Shown one piece after another: positions 24,624 through 34,958 of a DNA stretch of 64,000 bases. How positions within the stretch are numbered: the first letter of the stretch is position 1; every line of letters starts with the position of its first letter. Made by a program: the position numbers and the translations under genes. Source of the stretch: Bacteroidales bacterium (GTDB lineage: Bacteria; Bacteroidota; Bacteroidia; Bacteroidales; Paludibacteraceae); contig SUXD01000001.1 in NCBI GenBank assembly GCA_015061145.1, forward strand, positions 124,001 to 188,000, in the 5' to 3' direction. A model generated the notes under the pieces. That model saw nothing but the letters and a program-made list of their open reading frames with translations, was not told where the DNA came from and did no database searches.

Positions 24624-27600
24624 ATGAAAAAGATTTCTTCTTTGAAGTTAATCTTGTCACTCGCTCTGTCGGTATGGGCAGGCGCAGCGGCTGCACAGAA
24701 CTGGCAGCTGGTGACGCCAGCTTTTGAACAAACCGAAACGGTGGTGGCAGGATTCGTCGTTGGACCGAATGACTTTTCGAACACCAACGATGTGACCAAC
24801 GAGGTTCAGAACATGCTGAACCAGTTGAACAATTGCGGAGGCGACACCGAAGACCAAGGTCATGGCGGTGGCGTGCTCTATTTCAAGAGCGGACACTACA
24901 AATTCCGCGGTCAAATCAGCGTGCCTAAGGGTGTGACCATCCGCGGCGACTGGCAGAAACCTGTCAAAGGACAGTCGCTTGACAAAGGTGCGGTATTCGA
25001 AGTGTATTGGGGAGCCAACAAGACGGCGCAGGGCGATGCCTTCATCAAACTGCATTCGGGGGCTTCGGTTCATGGCATCACGTTCTGGTATCCTGAACAG
25101 ACCAACTACGCCAACCCTACGCCTTATTCGCATACCATCCTCTTGGGTAAAGGTTACGGATGGAGCGCCGAATTCAATTTTGTGCGCAATGTGACATTCG
25201 TCAACGCTTATTCAGGTATCTATTATCAAGACGACGGCGGTACATGCCCTAATGTGAATGGCGTGTACGGTACGCCTATGGTACGTGGTGTGGAGATTGA
25301 CAACATCGTGGATATAGGTCGTCTGGACAAACTCGATTTCTCGCCCGAATACTGGATTGGTTCTGGTTTCGCTGGTGCTCCTACGGGTACTGCCAACGCC
25401 AATGCTTTCAAAAACTGGCTTTACAATAATGGTGTGGGTGTCATTATGCGACGCAATGACTGGTCGTACACCTGCTACCTTACTGTAGATGGCTACAACA
25501 AAGGTTTTTATTCTACCGAGTGTAAGCGCGACGGCGACTCTGCAACGCCTAACGGACACAACTACGGATTCAATTTTTCAAATTGTAAATATGGTTTGTA
25601 TCACGACGGACGCATGGGCGAAGGTGTGATGTTCACCAATGTGAATGTCAGCAACTGCGAATACGGATGCTATGTATCTGATGTGGCTGGCGGAACACTG
25701 CAGCTGCTTGGTTGGAACTTCGTCAATCAGGGTACAAACAAGTATGACATCTATGTGAGCGACAAGGCTGGTTCTAAGGTGCACTTGCAGCAATCTACGG
25801 TGCGCAGCGGTCGTGTAGTGATAAACGGCGGTTCGTTTGCTGCGGTGGATAACGATTTCAGTAACATTGCTCCGCAAGTGGAGATAAACAAGAATGGACG
25901 TGGCGTGCTGCTTGGCAACCGCTGGACCAGCACACGAAACATAGCGCAGAACAATGTGTTTGAAAACACCATTGACGATACGCAGCTGGGCTTGAAGTCG
26001 CTGCCTGCCTATACAGAGTTTACCGAACGCAACACCAAGCCTGCCGGCAACAACTTTGTGTTGTGCCAACCTTACGGCAATACGCTTGTTACACGCAACA
26101 ATGTAGGCAGTGCCGCTGATGCTACCGCAGCTATCAACAACGCCCTCACGCAGGTGAAGAATGCTGGTGGAGGTGTGGTTTATCTGGCTCCGGGACACTA
26201 TCGCATCAACGGACAAATCAATATCCCGAGTGGTGTAGAATTGAAAGGTTCTACGGATGTGGGTACATTCCCGCTTGGACCGGGAAGTTACCTTGATGTG
26301 TACAACCGCAATTCGCCTGCTGTACTGATGCAGGCCAACAGTGGTTTGCGCGGTGTGCATTTCGACTATCCTGAACAAGTGCGTTGCACCAATATTCCTG
26401 ATAATGTGATTGATTTCCCGTTCACCATCAAAGGCAACGGTGATAATATATATATAGTAAATGTAGGAACACGATGCAGCAACCGCGGCGTGGACATGAA
26501 CGGATGCAACAACTTCTATATCAACTACCTGACTGGATATTTCTTCCGTGAGGGTGTGAATGTGAAGAACTCAAGCAACGGCATCATCGCTAATATGCAG
26601 TGCAACACGCAGGTGTATAACAACGGTTACGAAACAAAATACGGACAGTTCCCGAATTCGTATTCCGACGGATGTGCTGAATCAACCGACCCTTATACCT
26701 ATAACTCGAAGAATCTGGACTTCCTGACAATGGAGGATGTGACAGACATATTCTTGTATAACGATTTCAACTATAACACGTTGAATGGTATTGTTTTCAA
26801 GAATAATGTTTCGGGTCTTGGACTCGGCTTTGCTTTGGATGACGACCGTACAGGTCTGTTGCTCGACGGAAACAACATCAAGTTTGAATTCATCAACTTG
26901 CAGTGTGTGGCATTGGAACGTGGTGGCGCAACACCAAAACAATCGTCATATATCACGGCAACAAGCAACTATGGAGCAAACAGCGAAGTTACGCTTTTCG
27001 GCTCCGACTATTGGGGTAACTCCACCATGTCGGCCGTAATGATGGAAAGCGGTGCAGCCGGTACCATCAACCTCTACGAGAGCAACTTCATGCAGATAAA
27101 TTCAAACAATGCATTCAATGTGAACGGTGGTACGCTTAATGTGGTTAACTCTACCATTGCATCGTCGCGCAACAACCTTGTGAACCAGACGGGTTCTGGA
27201 ATGGTGAACATCATCGGTTCGTTTACCAATCCTACAGGAAACCCAACTGTCAACAAATACAACTCGCAGAGTGGACTTGCCAGCGGCAATGTAGCCATCG
27301 ACCGCAGCGGATGGACAATTATAGCTTCATACAGCAATGGTGGCGACAATACAACAGAGGCGCGTAAGGCTATTGACGGAAATTCGTCATCGAGCTGGAC
27401 TTCGGGATGGCAAAACCAAGGCACTGGAGCCGGCGAGGTTTGGCTCAAAGTGGATATGGGCGGACAGAAGACGATCAACGAAGTGTTGCTCGAGTATTCA
27501 AATGCCCCCAACGATGGTCCGCAGACCTATCAACTGCAAGTTTCGAACGACAACAACAACTGGAGTACCGTGGCTTCTGGCAATGGCGGCAGCAATATGA

Positions 27601-30600
27601 CTATCATTGAATTCCCAGAGCAGAATGTGCGTTATTTCCGTGTGGTAAAACCTGCAAGTACCAAGGCTAACTTCTGGGCTGTATATGAGCTGTACGCATT
27701 CAATGTGAGCGAATCTGCTATTCCAGAACCTGATCCGGATCCCGATCCGCAACCTGGTACGCAAGCACCTTACGGCGGAACAGCATGGGCTATTCCTGGC
27801 ACTATTCAGGCTGAGAACTTCGACGAAGGCGGTCAGGGTGTGGCTTACAACGATAACGACACAGCCAATCAAGGCGGTTACTATCGTACCAACGAAGGCG
27901 TGGATATAGGCAACGGCGGAACTGGTTACAACATTGGCTGGACAAATGGCGGCGAATGGACAAAATACACCGTTACCGTGGCTTCCACAGGCACTTATAC
28001 GCTCACATGCGGCGTATCGTCCGACGCTAACGGCTCAGGAACTTTCTCGCTGGCCTTCGACGGTGTGGATGTGACAGGAAATATTACCGCTCAATCTGCT
28101 GGATGGGACAATTATGCAGAAGTGACGAAAGAGGGCATTTCGCTTACTGCCGGCGACCATGTGATGACATTCAACTGCGGTGGCGGCATGAATATCGACT
28201 ATTTTACATTCACTAAAGAAAATGGCGGCACAACACCCGATGCTGGTTCTGCATTTAATGGTCCGCACAATATTTACAACGGTGCTGTGCTCGAAGCCGA
28301 AGATTTCGACAACGGCGGAGAGGGCGTGGCTTATCACGACCAAGAAACCGGTCACCAGAACGCAGGTACTGCAATAGCTTATCGTAACGATGTGGATGTA
28401 GAGATAGAAAGCTACGGCGCAGGTGATTACAACATCGGATTCACCAACAGCGGCGAATGGCTGATGTACACCATCAATGTTACACAAGCAGGTCAGTACA
28501 CCATCAATGCAAATTGCGCTTCGGGTAACGACGGCGGTAAATACTATTATGAACTGGATGGAAACCCGGTAGGTCTTACCACTACAATTACCAAAACGGG
28601 AAGTTGGAGCACATGGCAGGACTTCTCGACTACGGGAATCAACCTCACTGCTGGTACGCACAAACTGAAATGGTACACTTATGGTAATCTGAACCTGAAC
28701 AAATTCACCTTTGTGAGAACCGGTGACATTGACGACGGCGGACAAGGCGGTGGCGACGAAGGTGATATTACTAAAGAAATGTACAACCCGTTGTTCGTTG
28801 ATTTCACTTCACCGCTTTACGAAGGCGCTGGCACAGGACGCATGTACACTGCCGACCCTTCGGCGCATGTGTTCAACAATCGTCTGTATGTATATGCATC
28901 GCATGATATGGAACCTGCTGTAGGTTGCGATCACATGGACCGCTACCACATCTTCTCTACAACAGATATGAAGAACTGGACTGACCATGGCGAAGCATTC
29001 GGCTCGAACGATGTGCCTTGGGGACGCGCCGAAGGCGGATTCATGTGGGCTCCTGATTGCGCCTACAATCCTGCTAACCAAACATATTACTATTACTTCC
29101 CGCATCCTACGGGAACCGACTGGGGCGCAACTTGGAAAATAGGTATTGCTACAAGTAAAGATCCAGCCAAGAACTTCCAGGTTCAAGGATACATCAATGG
29201 CCTTGAATCGCTCATCGACCCGTGTGTGTTTGTAGATGACGATGGACAGCCTTACATCTATCACGGTGGCGGCGGTCGTTGCATGGGAGGAAAACTCGAC
29301 AAGAACGACTGGACAAAAATCAGTGGCACAATGACAGTGCAAGAAGGATTGAGCGATTTCCACGAAGGAACTTGGGTGTTCAAACGCAATGGCGTTTATT
29401 ACCTGATGCACGCCGACAATCATGGTGACGACGGTAACCAGTTGAAATATGCTACAAGTAACAGCCCGCTCGGTCCATGGACTCCGCAAGGCGTTATCCT
29501 TTATGCTACAGGATGCGACACCAGCCACGGCTCTATTGTAGAATACAAAGGACAATGGTATTTGTTCTATCATACTTCAAACGCTTCGGGCGAGTACAAC
29601 TTACGTTCGGTTTGCGTTGATCCGCTTTATTTCAATGCAGATGGTACTATTCAAGTAGTGAAAAACTGGGGTGAACCATACAATGGTACGCATACCATCA
29701 GCGTGAAGAACAATACAACAGATATCGCATTGAAACTCGAAGCCGAAGACTTCAATACCGGTTCACATTATGGTTATTGGGATAAGACAACAGGTAACAG
29801 CACCGGTGCTTATCGTACAGATGTGAATGTGGATATCGCCAACCAAAACGGCGCTACATTTGTAGGCAACATGGAGAAAGGCGAATGGTTGCGTTACACA
29901 GTGAATGCGCAGAAAGGCGGTCTGTATGACATAGATTTCTATGTGGCAAGCGGAAATGGCGATGGCAAATTCCATGTTAGTGTGAATGGTACCAAGAAAT
30001 CGGCTGAGATATCAGTGCCTAACACTGGCGGATGGACGACATTCCAGAAATTGACGGTGGCTAACATTCCGTTGAAGGAAGGCGAACAGTATATTGATAT
30101 CCGCATCAGCAACGGATTCAACTTCGACCGTATGGAAATACGCAACGCGCAGCCGTATTCAGGAACGCCATATAATGGTCCGCACAATATTTACAATGGT
30201 GCGGTGGTCGAAGCCGAAGACTTTGACAACGGTGGCATGGGTGTGGCATACTTCGACAACGATGCGACAAATAACTCTGGCGCATATCGTACCAACGAAG
30301 GCGTGGATTTGGAAAATTCTGAGGGAAGCATCCATATCTCATGGAGCAACTCTGGCGAATGGACCAAATACACCTTGAATGTGCAAACACCTGGTATTTA
30401 CAACATTGTGATACCAGTTGCAACAGGTAACAATGCAAGCGGTTCGCTCTGGCTTGTGTTCGACGAGGTGGACGAGTACGAGATGGTAGGTATCAATACT
30501 GGTGCATGGCAGACATATAAGAATATCACTGTGCCAAATGTAAGATTGACAGCTGGTAAGCATGTGATGACCATGAATATTGGTGGAAACATCAATGTGG

Positions 30601-32051
30601 ATAAATACACCTTCAACAAGGTGGCTGATTTGTCCGACATCACCATCACTGGCGTGACCATAAACGGTGCGCCTACAGGAAGTGTCACTTTGGGTACTTC
30701 GGTGCCTCTGACGGCTACTGTAAGCGGTACGGGCGGTGATATCCCGCAAACCGTAACTTGGACTTCGAACAACAATGCCATCTCGGTAAGCAACAGCGGT
30801 GTCGTTACTGCTACTGCAGCAGGTACGGCTACTATTACTGCCACTTCTACGGTTGACAATACCAAGAAGGCTACTGCTACGATAACATTTGTAACGGCGA
30901 ATGTACCTGTGACTGGCGTAACCCTCGCAGCCAACCCGACAGCAATCAATGTAGGTGGCACTTCAACATTGAGTGCAACCGTATTGCCTGCCAACGCTAC
31001 AAATAAGAATGTAACTTATACAATACAAAGTGGTCCTGGTACTATCAATAATAATGTAGTGACAGCTACAGGTGCAGGTACAATCGTCGCTAAAGTGACA
31101 ACTGCTGATGGCAGCAAGACTGCTACAGTAAATATCACAGCTTCGGCTGTTCCTGTATCGAGCGTAGGTATCTATGCTTCGGCAACTACTGTGCTGGTAG
31201 GACAGACCGTGACTTTGTCGGCGAATGTACAACCGGCCAACGCAACCAACAAGAATGTGACTTATACGGTTGTTGGCGGTCCTGGTACTATAACCGGAAA
31301 TGTATTGACAGCTGTTGGCGTAGGCGAAATCAGAGTTCGTGTAACGACTGCAGATGGTGGCAAAACGGCCGAAATGACTATTACTGCTACCGATTGTGAC
31401 GCTACAGGCGGCGTGGATTTGGTAATCACCGACATCGATTGGTATCCGCGCAATTTCATTGCTATTGGCGACCCTGTCACATTCGTGATAACTGTGAAGA
31501 ACCAAGGCGGTACAACCCTTACAAAAAACAATAAGTTAGGCGTATTGATACAAATGGACGGCGTTGAGAATTATGCCGCTGGCTCTAACACCTACATTTG
31601 GAGCGACACATACAAGAACGAGCAGCTTCCTGCCGACTTGGAGCCTTGCCAATCGATTGTGCTGGAAACCAATGGCGGCGACAGCGGTGTTGGCCATTGG
31701 ACAGCTACCACAAGCGGCAATCATACAGTGAAAGGTACTGTGGATGATTCAGGCCTGGTAGGCGAGAAAGACGAAAACAACAATGTGTTTACCAAAAATC
31801 TGGTTGTCGGCACCCCTACCGACATACAATCGTCAGCATCTGATGCAGTGCGTATCGAAGCTGTAGAAAACGGTGTTTTGGTGAGCGGTGTCAAGGCAGG
31901 CGAGCACATCAGCGTGTTCTCTGTGCTTGGTGTTCGCGAGTTGTCGATAGAGGCTAAGTCTTCTAAAGAAAACATCTCGCTTCCGCAAGGCGTTCACATG
32001 GTTCGCATCGACGAGCGTGGAATGACGAAGAAGGTGCTTGTGTCGAAATAA
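24624..32051 (+). CDS. Giant secreted multidomain glycoside hydrolase (beta-helices, GH43, CBM6, T9SS tail)
   Basis: 2475 residues. Signal peptide 1-24 (AGAAAA then QNW). Two pectate-lyase-like beta-helix regions at about 45-450 and 490-870, each beginning with a GGGVxYxxxGHY segment. F5/8C (CBM32-like) 896-1029, then a PDPDPDP linker. CBM6 at 1049-1199 and 1212-1367. GH43 at about 1386-1687 with its three acids in YTADPSAHVF, LIDPCVFVDDDGQ and DFHEGTWVF. CBM6 at 1702-1841 and 1851-2001. Three Big2 Ig-like repeats at 2007-2254, CARDB 2263-2395, and a T9SS type A-like sorting domain to the end (LPQGVHMVRID...). GH43 enzymes mainly cut arabinan, xylan or their side chains; the beta-helices may cut pectin or only bind. 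Predicted surface or secreted plant-polysaccharide degrader. No SusC/D genes adjoin. Confidence 0.93.
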   Translation: MKKISSLKLILSLALSVWAGAAAAQNWQLVTPAFEQTETVVAGFVVGPNDFSNTNDVTNEVQNMLNQLNNCGGDTEDQGHGGGVLYFKSGHYKFRGQISVPKGVTIRGDWQKPVKGQSLDKGAVFEVYWGANKTAQGDAFIKLHSGASVHGITFWYPEQTNYANPTPYSHTILLGKGYGWSAEFNFVRNVTFVNAYSGIYYQDDGGTCPNVNGVYGTPMVRGVEIDNIVDIGRLDKLDFSPEYWIGSGFAGAPTGTANANAFKNWLYNNGVGVIMRRNDWSYTCYLTVDGYNKGFYSTECKRDGDSATPNGHNYGFNFSNCKYGLYHDGRMGEGVMFTNVNVSNCEYGCYVSDVAGGTLQLLGWNFVNQGTNKYDIYVSDKAGSKVHLQQSTVRSGRVVINGGSFAAVDNDFSNIAPQVEINKNGRGVLLGNRWTSTRNIAQNNVFENTIDDTQLGLKSLPAYTEFTERNTKPAGNNFVLCQPYGNTLVTRNNVGSAADATAAINNALTQVKNAGGGVVYLAPGHYRINGQINIPSGVELKGSTDVGTFPLGPGSYLDVYNRNSPAVLMQANSGLRGVHFDYPEQVRCTNIPDNVIDFPFTIKGNGDNIYIVNVGTRCSNRGVDMNGCNNFYINYLTGYFFREGVNVKNSSNGIIANMQCNTQVYNNGYETKYGQFPNSYSDGCAESTDPYTYNSKNLDFLTMEDVTDIFLYNDFNYNTLNGIVFKNNVSGLGLGFALDDDRTGLLLDGNNIKFEFINLQCVALERGGATPKQSSYITATSNYGANSEVTLFGSDYWGNSTMSAVMMESGAAGTINLYESNFMQINSNNAFNVNGGTLNVVNSTIASSRNNLVNQTGSGMVNIIGSFTNPTGNPTVNKYNSQSGLASGNVAIDRSGWTIIASYSNGGDNTTEARKAIDGNSSSSWTSGWQNQGTGAGEVWLKVDMGGQKTINEVLLEYSNAPNDGPQTYQLQVSNDNNNWSTVASGNGGSNMTIIEFPEQNVRYFRVVKPASTKANFWAVYELYAFNVSESAIPEPDPDPDPQPGTQAPYGGTAWAIPGTIQAENFDEGGQGVAYNDNDTANQGGYYRTNEGVDIGNGGTGYNIGWTNGGEWTKYTVTVASTGTYTLTCGVSSDANGSGTFSLAFDGVDVTGNITAQSAGWDNYAEVTKEGISLTAGDHVMTFNCGGGMNIDYFTFTKENGGTTPDAGSAFNGPHNIYNGAVLEAEDFDNGGEGVAYHDQETGHQNAGTAIAYRNDVDVEIESYGAGDYNIGFTNSGEWLMYTINVTQAGQYTINANCASGNDGGKYYYELDGNPVGLTTTITKTGSWSTWQDFSTTGINLTAGTHKLKWYTYGNLNLNKFTFVRTGDIDDGGQGGGDEGDITKEMYNPLFVDFTSPLYEGAGTGRMYTADPSAHVFNNRLYVYASHDMEPAVGCDHMDRYHIFSTTDMKNWTDHGEAFGSNDVPWGRAEGGFMWAPDCAYNPANQTYYYYFPHPTGTDWGATWKIGIATSKDPAKNFQVQGYINGLESLIDPCVFVDDDGQPYIYHGGGGRCMGGKLDKNDWTKISGTMTVQEGLSDFHEGTWVFKRNGVYYLMHADNHGDDGNQLKYATSNSPLGPWTPQGVILYATGCDTSHGSIVEYKGQWYLFYHTSNASGEYNLRSVCVDPLYFNADGTIQVVKNWGEPYNGTHTISVKNNTTDIALKLEAEDFNTGSHYGYWDKTTGNSTGAYRTDVNVDIANQNGATFVGNMEKGEWLRYTVNAQKGGLYDIDFYVASGNGDGKFHVSVNGTKKSAEISVPNTGGWTTFQKLTVANIPLKEGEQYIDIRISNGFNFDRMEIRNAQPYSGTPYNGPHNIYNGAVVEAEDFDNGGMGVAYFDNDATNNSGAYRTNEGVDLENSEGSIHISWSNSGEWTKYTLNVQTPGIYNIVIPVATGNNASGSLWLVFDEVDEYEMVGINTGAWQTYKNITVPNVRLTAGKHVMTMNIGGNINVDKYTFNKVADLSDITITGVTINGAPTGSVTLGTSVPLTATVSGTGGDIPQTVTWTSNNNAISVSNSGVVTATAAGTATITATSTVDNTKKATATITFVTANVPVTGVTLAANPTAINVGGTSTLSATVLPANATNKNVTYTIQSGPGTINNNVVTATGAGTIVAKVTTADGSKTATVNITASAVPVSSVGIYASATTVLVGQTVTLSANVQPANATNKNVTYTVVGGPGTITGNVLTAVGVGEIRVRVTTADGGKTAEMTITATDCDATGGVDLVITDIDWYPRNFIAIGDPVTFVITVKNQGGTTLTKNNKLGVLIQMDGVENYAAGSNTYIWSDTYKNEQLPADLEPCQSIVLETNGGDSGVGHWTATTSGNHTVKGTVDDSGLVGEKDENNNVFTKNLVVGTPTDIQSSASDAVRIEAVENGVLVSGVKAGEHISVFSVLGVRELSIEAKSSKENISLPQGVHMVRIDERGMTKKVLVSK

Positions 32052-32072
32052 TTGTCACAGCGATATTGAAGA

Positions 32073-32109
32073 AAAATCTTCCGGCAATATTGTCGGAAGA
32101 TTTTTTTTG
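32073..32109 (+). terminator. Terminator of the giant polysaccharidase gene
   Basis: AAAATCTTCCG (32073-32083) pairs with CGGAAGATTTT (32094-32104), 10-nt loop, continuing T-run; 21 nt after the stop codon. Confidence 0.92.
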
Positions 32110-32187
32110 TTTACTTTTAGTAATTGTTTTTGATTTTTTTTGATTTGTTTTCCGAACAGTCTTTTGAGCAAAGAGAAGAATGGCGAT

Positions 32188-33135
32188 ATGAAAAAAGTAT
32201 TGGTGGCATACGCACCCATTGGCGATGCCTTTGATGAATTGAAACAGAAATATGAAGTGAAAATGCCAGAAGAAGGCATTTGGGGATATGATGACATATA
32301 TGCGCTCATACCTGAGTATGACGCTTTACTTTCGGATTTTTCGATGAAAGTGGATGCCAGAATGATGGATCATGCGCCTCGCCTGAAGATAATATCCAAC
32401 TATGCAGTCGGTTTCAATAATATAGATGTGGCGTATGCTATGCAAAAAGGCATTGCCGTAGCCAACACGCCCGATCCTGTGATAGAGCCGACAGCCGAAC
32501 TGGCCTTCGGGTTGATGCTGGATGCCGCGCGCCGTATAACGGAATGCGATCGAAAATTGCATGATAAGTCGTTGGTTTGGGGACCTTTCAATGATATGGG
32601 CGTTAATCTTTACGGTAAAACGCTTGGCATTATAGGCATGGGGCGAATAGGGCAGGCCGTGGCGCGTCGTGCAGTGGCTTTCGGCATGAAAGTGGTCTAT
32701 CACAACCGGCGCAAATTGCCGCAAACGATAGAAGCGAAGTATGGAGCAACCTATCTGCCGCTCGACGAATTATATGCTGTGGCCGACTTTGTGTCGCTTA
32801 ATGCGCCGCTCACTGACGAAACATATCACTTGATTGACGCACATGCTTTTTCGCTGATGAAAAAAAATTGTATATTGGTGAACACCGCCAGAGGACCAGA
32901 AGTAGATGAAAAAGCTTTGGCGGAAGCATTGAGAACGAAGCGTATCTTAGGGGCCGGACTTGATGTGTATGAGTACGAACCTCAAATATCAGAAGGGCTC
33001 TTGTCGCTGCCCAATGTGGTGCTTACGCCTCACAAAGGCACGGCTACTATGGAAGGGCGCATAGCTATGGCTAAGTATGCGGCACAGAATATCATGTCGT
33101 TTTTTGAAGGTAAACCTTTTGCAAGGGTGAATTGA
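32188..33135 (+). CDS. D-isomer specific 2-hydroxyacid dehydrogenase
   Basis: 315 residues. Rossmann motif GIIGMGRIGQAVARR at about residue 150; substrate loop SNYAVGFNNID; catalytic Arg in NTARGPEVDEKAL; Glu in GLDVYEYEP; and catalytic His in LTPHKGTA. Closest pattern is glyoxylate/hydroxypyruvate or related 2-ketoacid reductases; the substrate is not determined. The start at 32188 (MKKVLVAYAP) is chosen over an ATG at 32140, which lies in T-rich sequence just after the previous terminator. It converges with the GT39 gene, with only 6 nt between stops. Confidence 0.9.
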   Translation: MKKVLVAYAPIGDAFDELKQKYEVKMPEEGIWGYDDIYALIPEYDALLSDFSMKVDARMMDHAPRLKIISNYAVGFNNIDVAYAMQKGIAVANTPDPVIEPTAELAFGLMLDAARRITECDRKLHDKSLVWGPFNDMGVNLYGKTLGIIGMGRIGQAVARRAVAFGMKVVYHNRRKLPQTIEAKYGATYLPLDELYAVADFVSLNAPLTDETYHLIDAHAFSLMKKNCILVNTARGPEVDEKALAEALRTKRILGAGLDVYEYEPQISEGLLSLPNVVLTPHKGTATMEGRIAMAKYAAQNIMSFFEGKPFARVN

Positions 33136-33141
33136 CGCAGT

Positions 33142-34797
33142 CTAATAAAACAGCGTGATAGTTTTGTAATAATTGTCGTCGTGCTGAATTTCTCGCTCGA
33201 TGCGGTAGTTGTCGTTGAACTGACCGATTTCCTTTATCTTTAGCGTGTTCAGTTTCTCCTGAGGAATAATTGATTCGATAGGCGTATGATGAATCACAGC
33301 AAAAGGCGGCTGTGGCATCTGCTTGTCGAATGCTATAGAAGTGATGTTTTTGCGTGTCTCGTAAATCAGGTTTACTCTGATGCTTTCGTTCTCGTCGCAA
33401 TAGAAGGGCACATTGTGCAGTTCTTCAATCTCAGATATTCTGTCGAATCCGTTTTTGTTGAGCACCGAGAATAAATCAGCTATGGATGGCAGAATATAAA
33501 CAGATACGCATGCAACGAAAAACAGGATGCAGTAGCAGAATCCGAAGATGTATTTTTTCATGGCGCAAACCAGCAGAAACGCTCCGATGATGAAAAGTAA
33601 AGCGGAACTGATGAGATAAAAGTTCAGCGGTATCATTTCGGTGCGATACAGCACGAAAAAATTGATGATGGGCGAGATAAGTACAAGAATGCCCAGCAGC
33701 CACGAATTCCAATGCCAGTAGCGCTTTGTCTTGTCAGGGAAGAAATGGTCTTTGGCGCATTTCCCCCAGAAATGCAGCAAAAAGGCTGTCATTTGCGACA
33801 TAGGCACAAGCAAGGGTAAAAGGTAGCGCGGATTCTTCTCGGGGATGAGCGATAGCAGCAGCAGCCCCGTCAGACACCATACTGCCGAAGATAAGTAATG
33901 TCTCTTGTGTCCGATGAATTTATACCAATAGGGGATATTGAGCGACATGAGGAAGAAGATGCACCACAAACCGCTTTCAACAAAAAAATTCCAATAGTAA
34001 TACCATGGTCGTACCCTGTCGGTGAACCATTGCATGACAACAGCCTTCCCTGATGCGATAAATTCCGCAGGATGGTGCATATAGGCGGCGACAGGCCACC
34101 AGAGTCCTATCGCGCATGCTGTTATTATCATCAGTACAATGGGGTAGAATTTATGCTCTCCCGAAACCTCTTTGCAGCTTCGGCGAAATACCGAAAAATA
34201 GGCGATGAAGAATGGAATGAGCATTGAGTAGATAGCTACAGGCCCTTTGCTCAAGAACGAAAGCCCGATGAGTGCGCCTGCTGATATAAACCAAAGGTGA
34301 TTCTTCCCTCTTTGCTCGTATCCGTGTATGAAGCACAAAATAGCTCCCAACATGAACGAATGGCAATAGATGTCCCATATCGCCATACGACTGATGAGTA
34401 TGGTATTGATAGATGTAGAGAAAATAATGCCAGCCGCAAGTCCTATGAAACGGCTTTTGGTTTGAAAAGCGGTGAGAAAATAGACAAAAAGCGCCATCAG
34501 TGTCGCCATCAGTCCTGCGAAACAGCGATGAAACACAAGGTTGTCGGGCGACAATTTCTCAATGCAGGCCGAAATCCAAATGGGCAGTGGCGGTTTCTCA
34601 AAATTCAGCACACCGTTCACGGTAGGCGATAGCCAATCGCCGCTTTCCGCCATCTCGCGCGCCGACACCAGATTCTGCGACTCCATAGAATCAGGGTAAA
34701 TGACGCCGTTGTGGATGAAAAACGAGAATATGCATACGAATACCAGAATTGCTTCGGGTATGCCGCGACGATTGATATTTTTCTCCAACAGATACAT
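33142..34797 (-). CDS. GT39 family glycosyltransferase (ArnT/PMT-like), integral membrane
   Basis: 551 residues with around 11-12 hydrophobic segments, beginning after a short cytoplasmic tail. After the first membrane segment comes the periplasmic loop YPDSMESQNLVSAREMAESGDW...NFEKPPLPIW, the acidic loop and KPPL motif typical of lipid-sugar-using GT-C enzymes. The C-terminal ~110 residues are soluble. It transfers a sugar from a polyprenyl-phosphate donor to lipid A, another glycolipid or protein; the acceptor cannot be told here. Confidence 0.88.
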   Translation of the reverse strand: MYLLEKNINRRGIPEAILVFVCIFSFFIHNGVIYPDSMESQNLVSAREMAESGDWLSPTVNGVLNFEKPPLPIWISACIEKLSPDNLVFHRCFAGLMATLMALFVYFLTAFQTKSRFIGLAAGIIFSTSINTILISRMAIWDIYCHSFMLGAILCFIHGYEQRGKNHLWFISAGALIGLSFLSKGPVAIYSMLIPFFIAYFSVFRRSCKEVSGEHKFYPIVLMIITACAIGLWWPVAAYMHHPAEFIASGKAVVMQWFTDRVRPWYYYWNFFVESGLWCIFFLMSLNIPYWYKFIGHKRHYLSSAVWCLTGLLLLSLIPEKNPRYLLPLLVPMSQMTAFLLHFWGKCAKDHFFPDKTKRYWHWNSWLLGILVLISPIINFFVLYRTEMIPLNFYLISSALLFIIGAFLLVCAMKKYIFGFCYCILFFVACVSVYILPSIADLFSVLNKNGFDRISEIEELHNVPFYCDENESIRVNLIYETRKNITSIAFDKQMPQPPFAVIHHTPIESIIPQEKLNTLKIKEIGQFNDNYRIEREIQHDDNYYKTITLFY

Positions 34798-34839
34798 AAG
34801 TCCTTTACTGAATCAAATTACAAATATAGTGATTTTTTT

Positions 34840-34894
34840 TAGAAGCAAGAAATGAGACGACTTTGACATTGACGCAGACACTGACTTATGTCTC
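34840..34894 (-). repeat. Copy C of the composite intergenic repeat
   Basis: In reverse: TCATTTCTTGCTTCTA, GTCAAAGTCGTCTC, GTCTGCGTCAATG and the start of a TGTC unit. Same order as copy B. It lies between the GT39 start and the OMP terminator. Confidence 0.6.
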
Positions 34895-34910
34895 AAAAAA
34901 GCACAAAAAA

Positions 34911-34942
34911 AAAAGCGGATTTCGTGAAATCCGCTTTTCTAT
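34911..34942 (-). terminator. Terminator of the OMP gene
   Basis: AAAAGCGGATTTC pairs with GAAATCCGCTTTT around a 2-nt gap (34911-34938); an A-run on the plus strand gives the T-tail on the minus strand. Confidence 0.9.
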
Positions 34943-34958
34943 CATTAGGTTTGATTGA

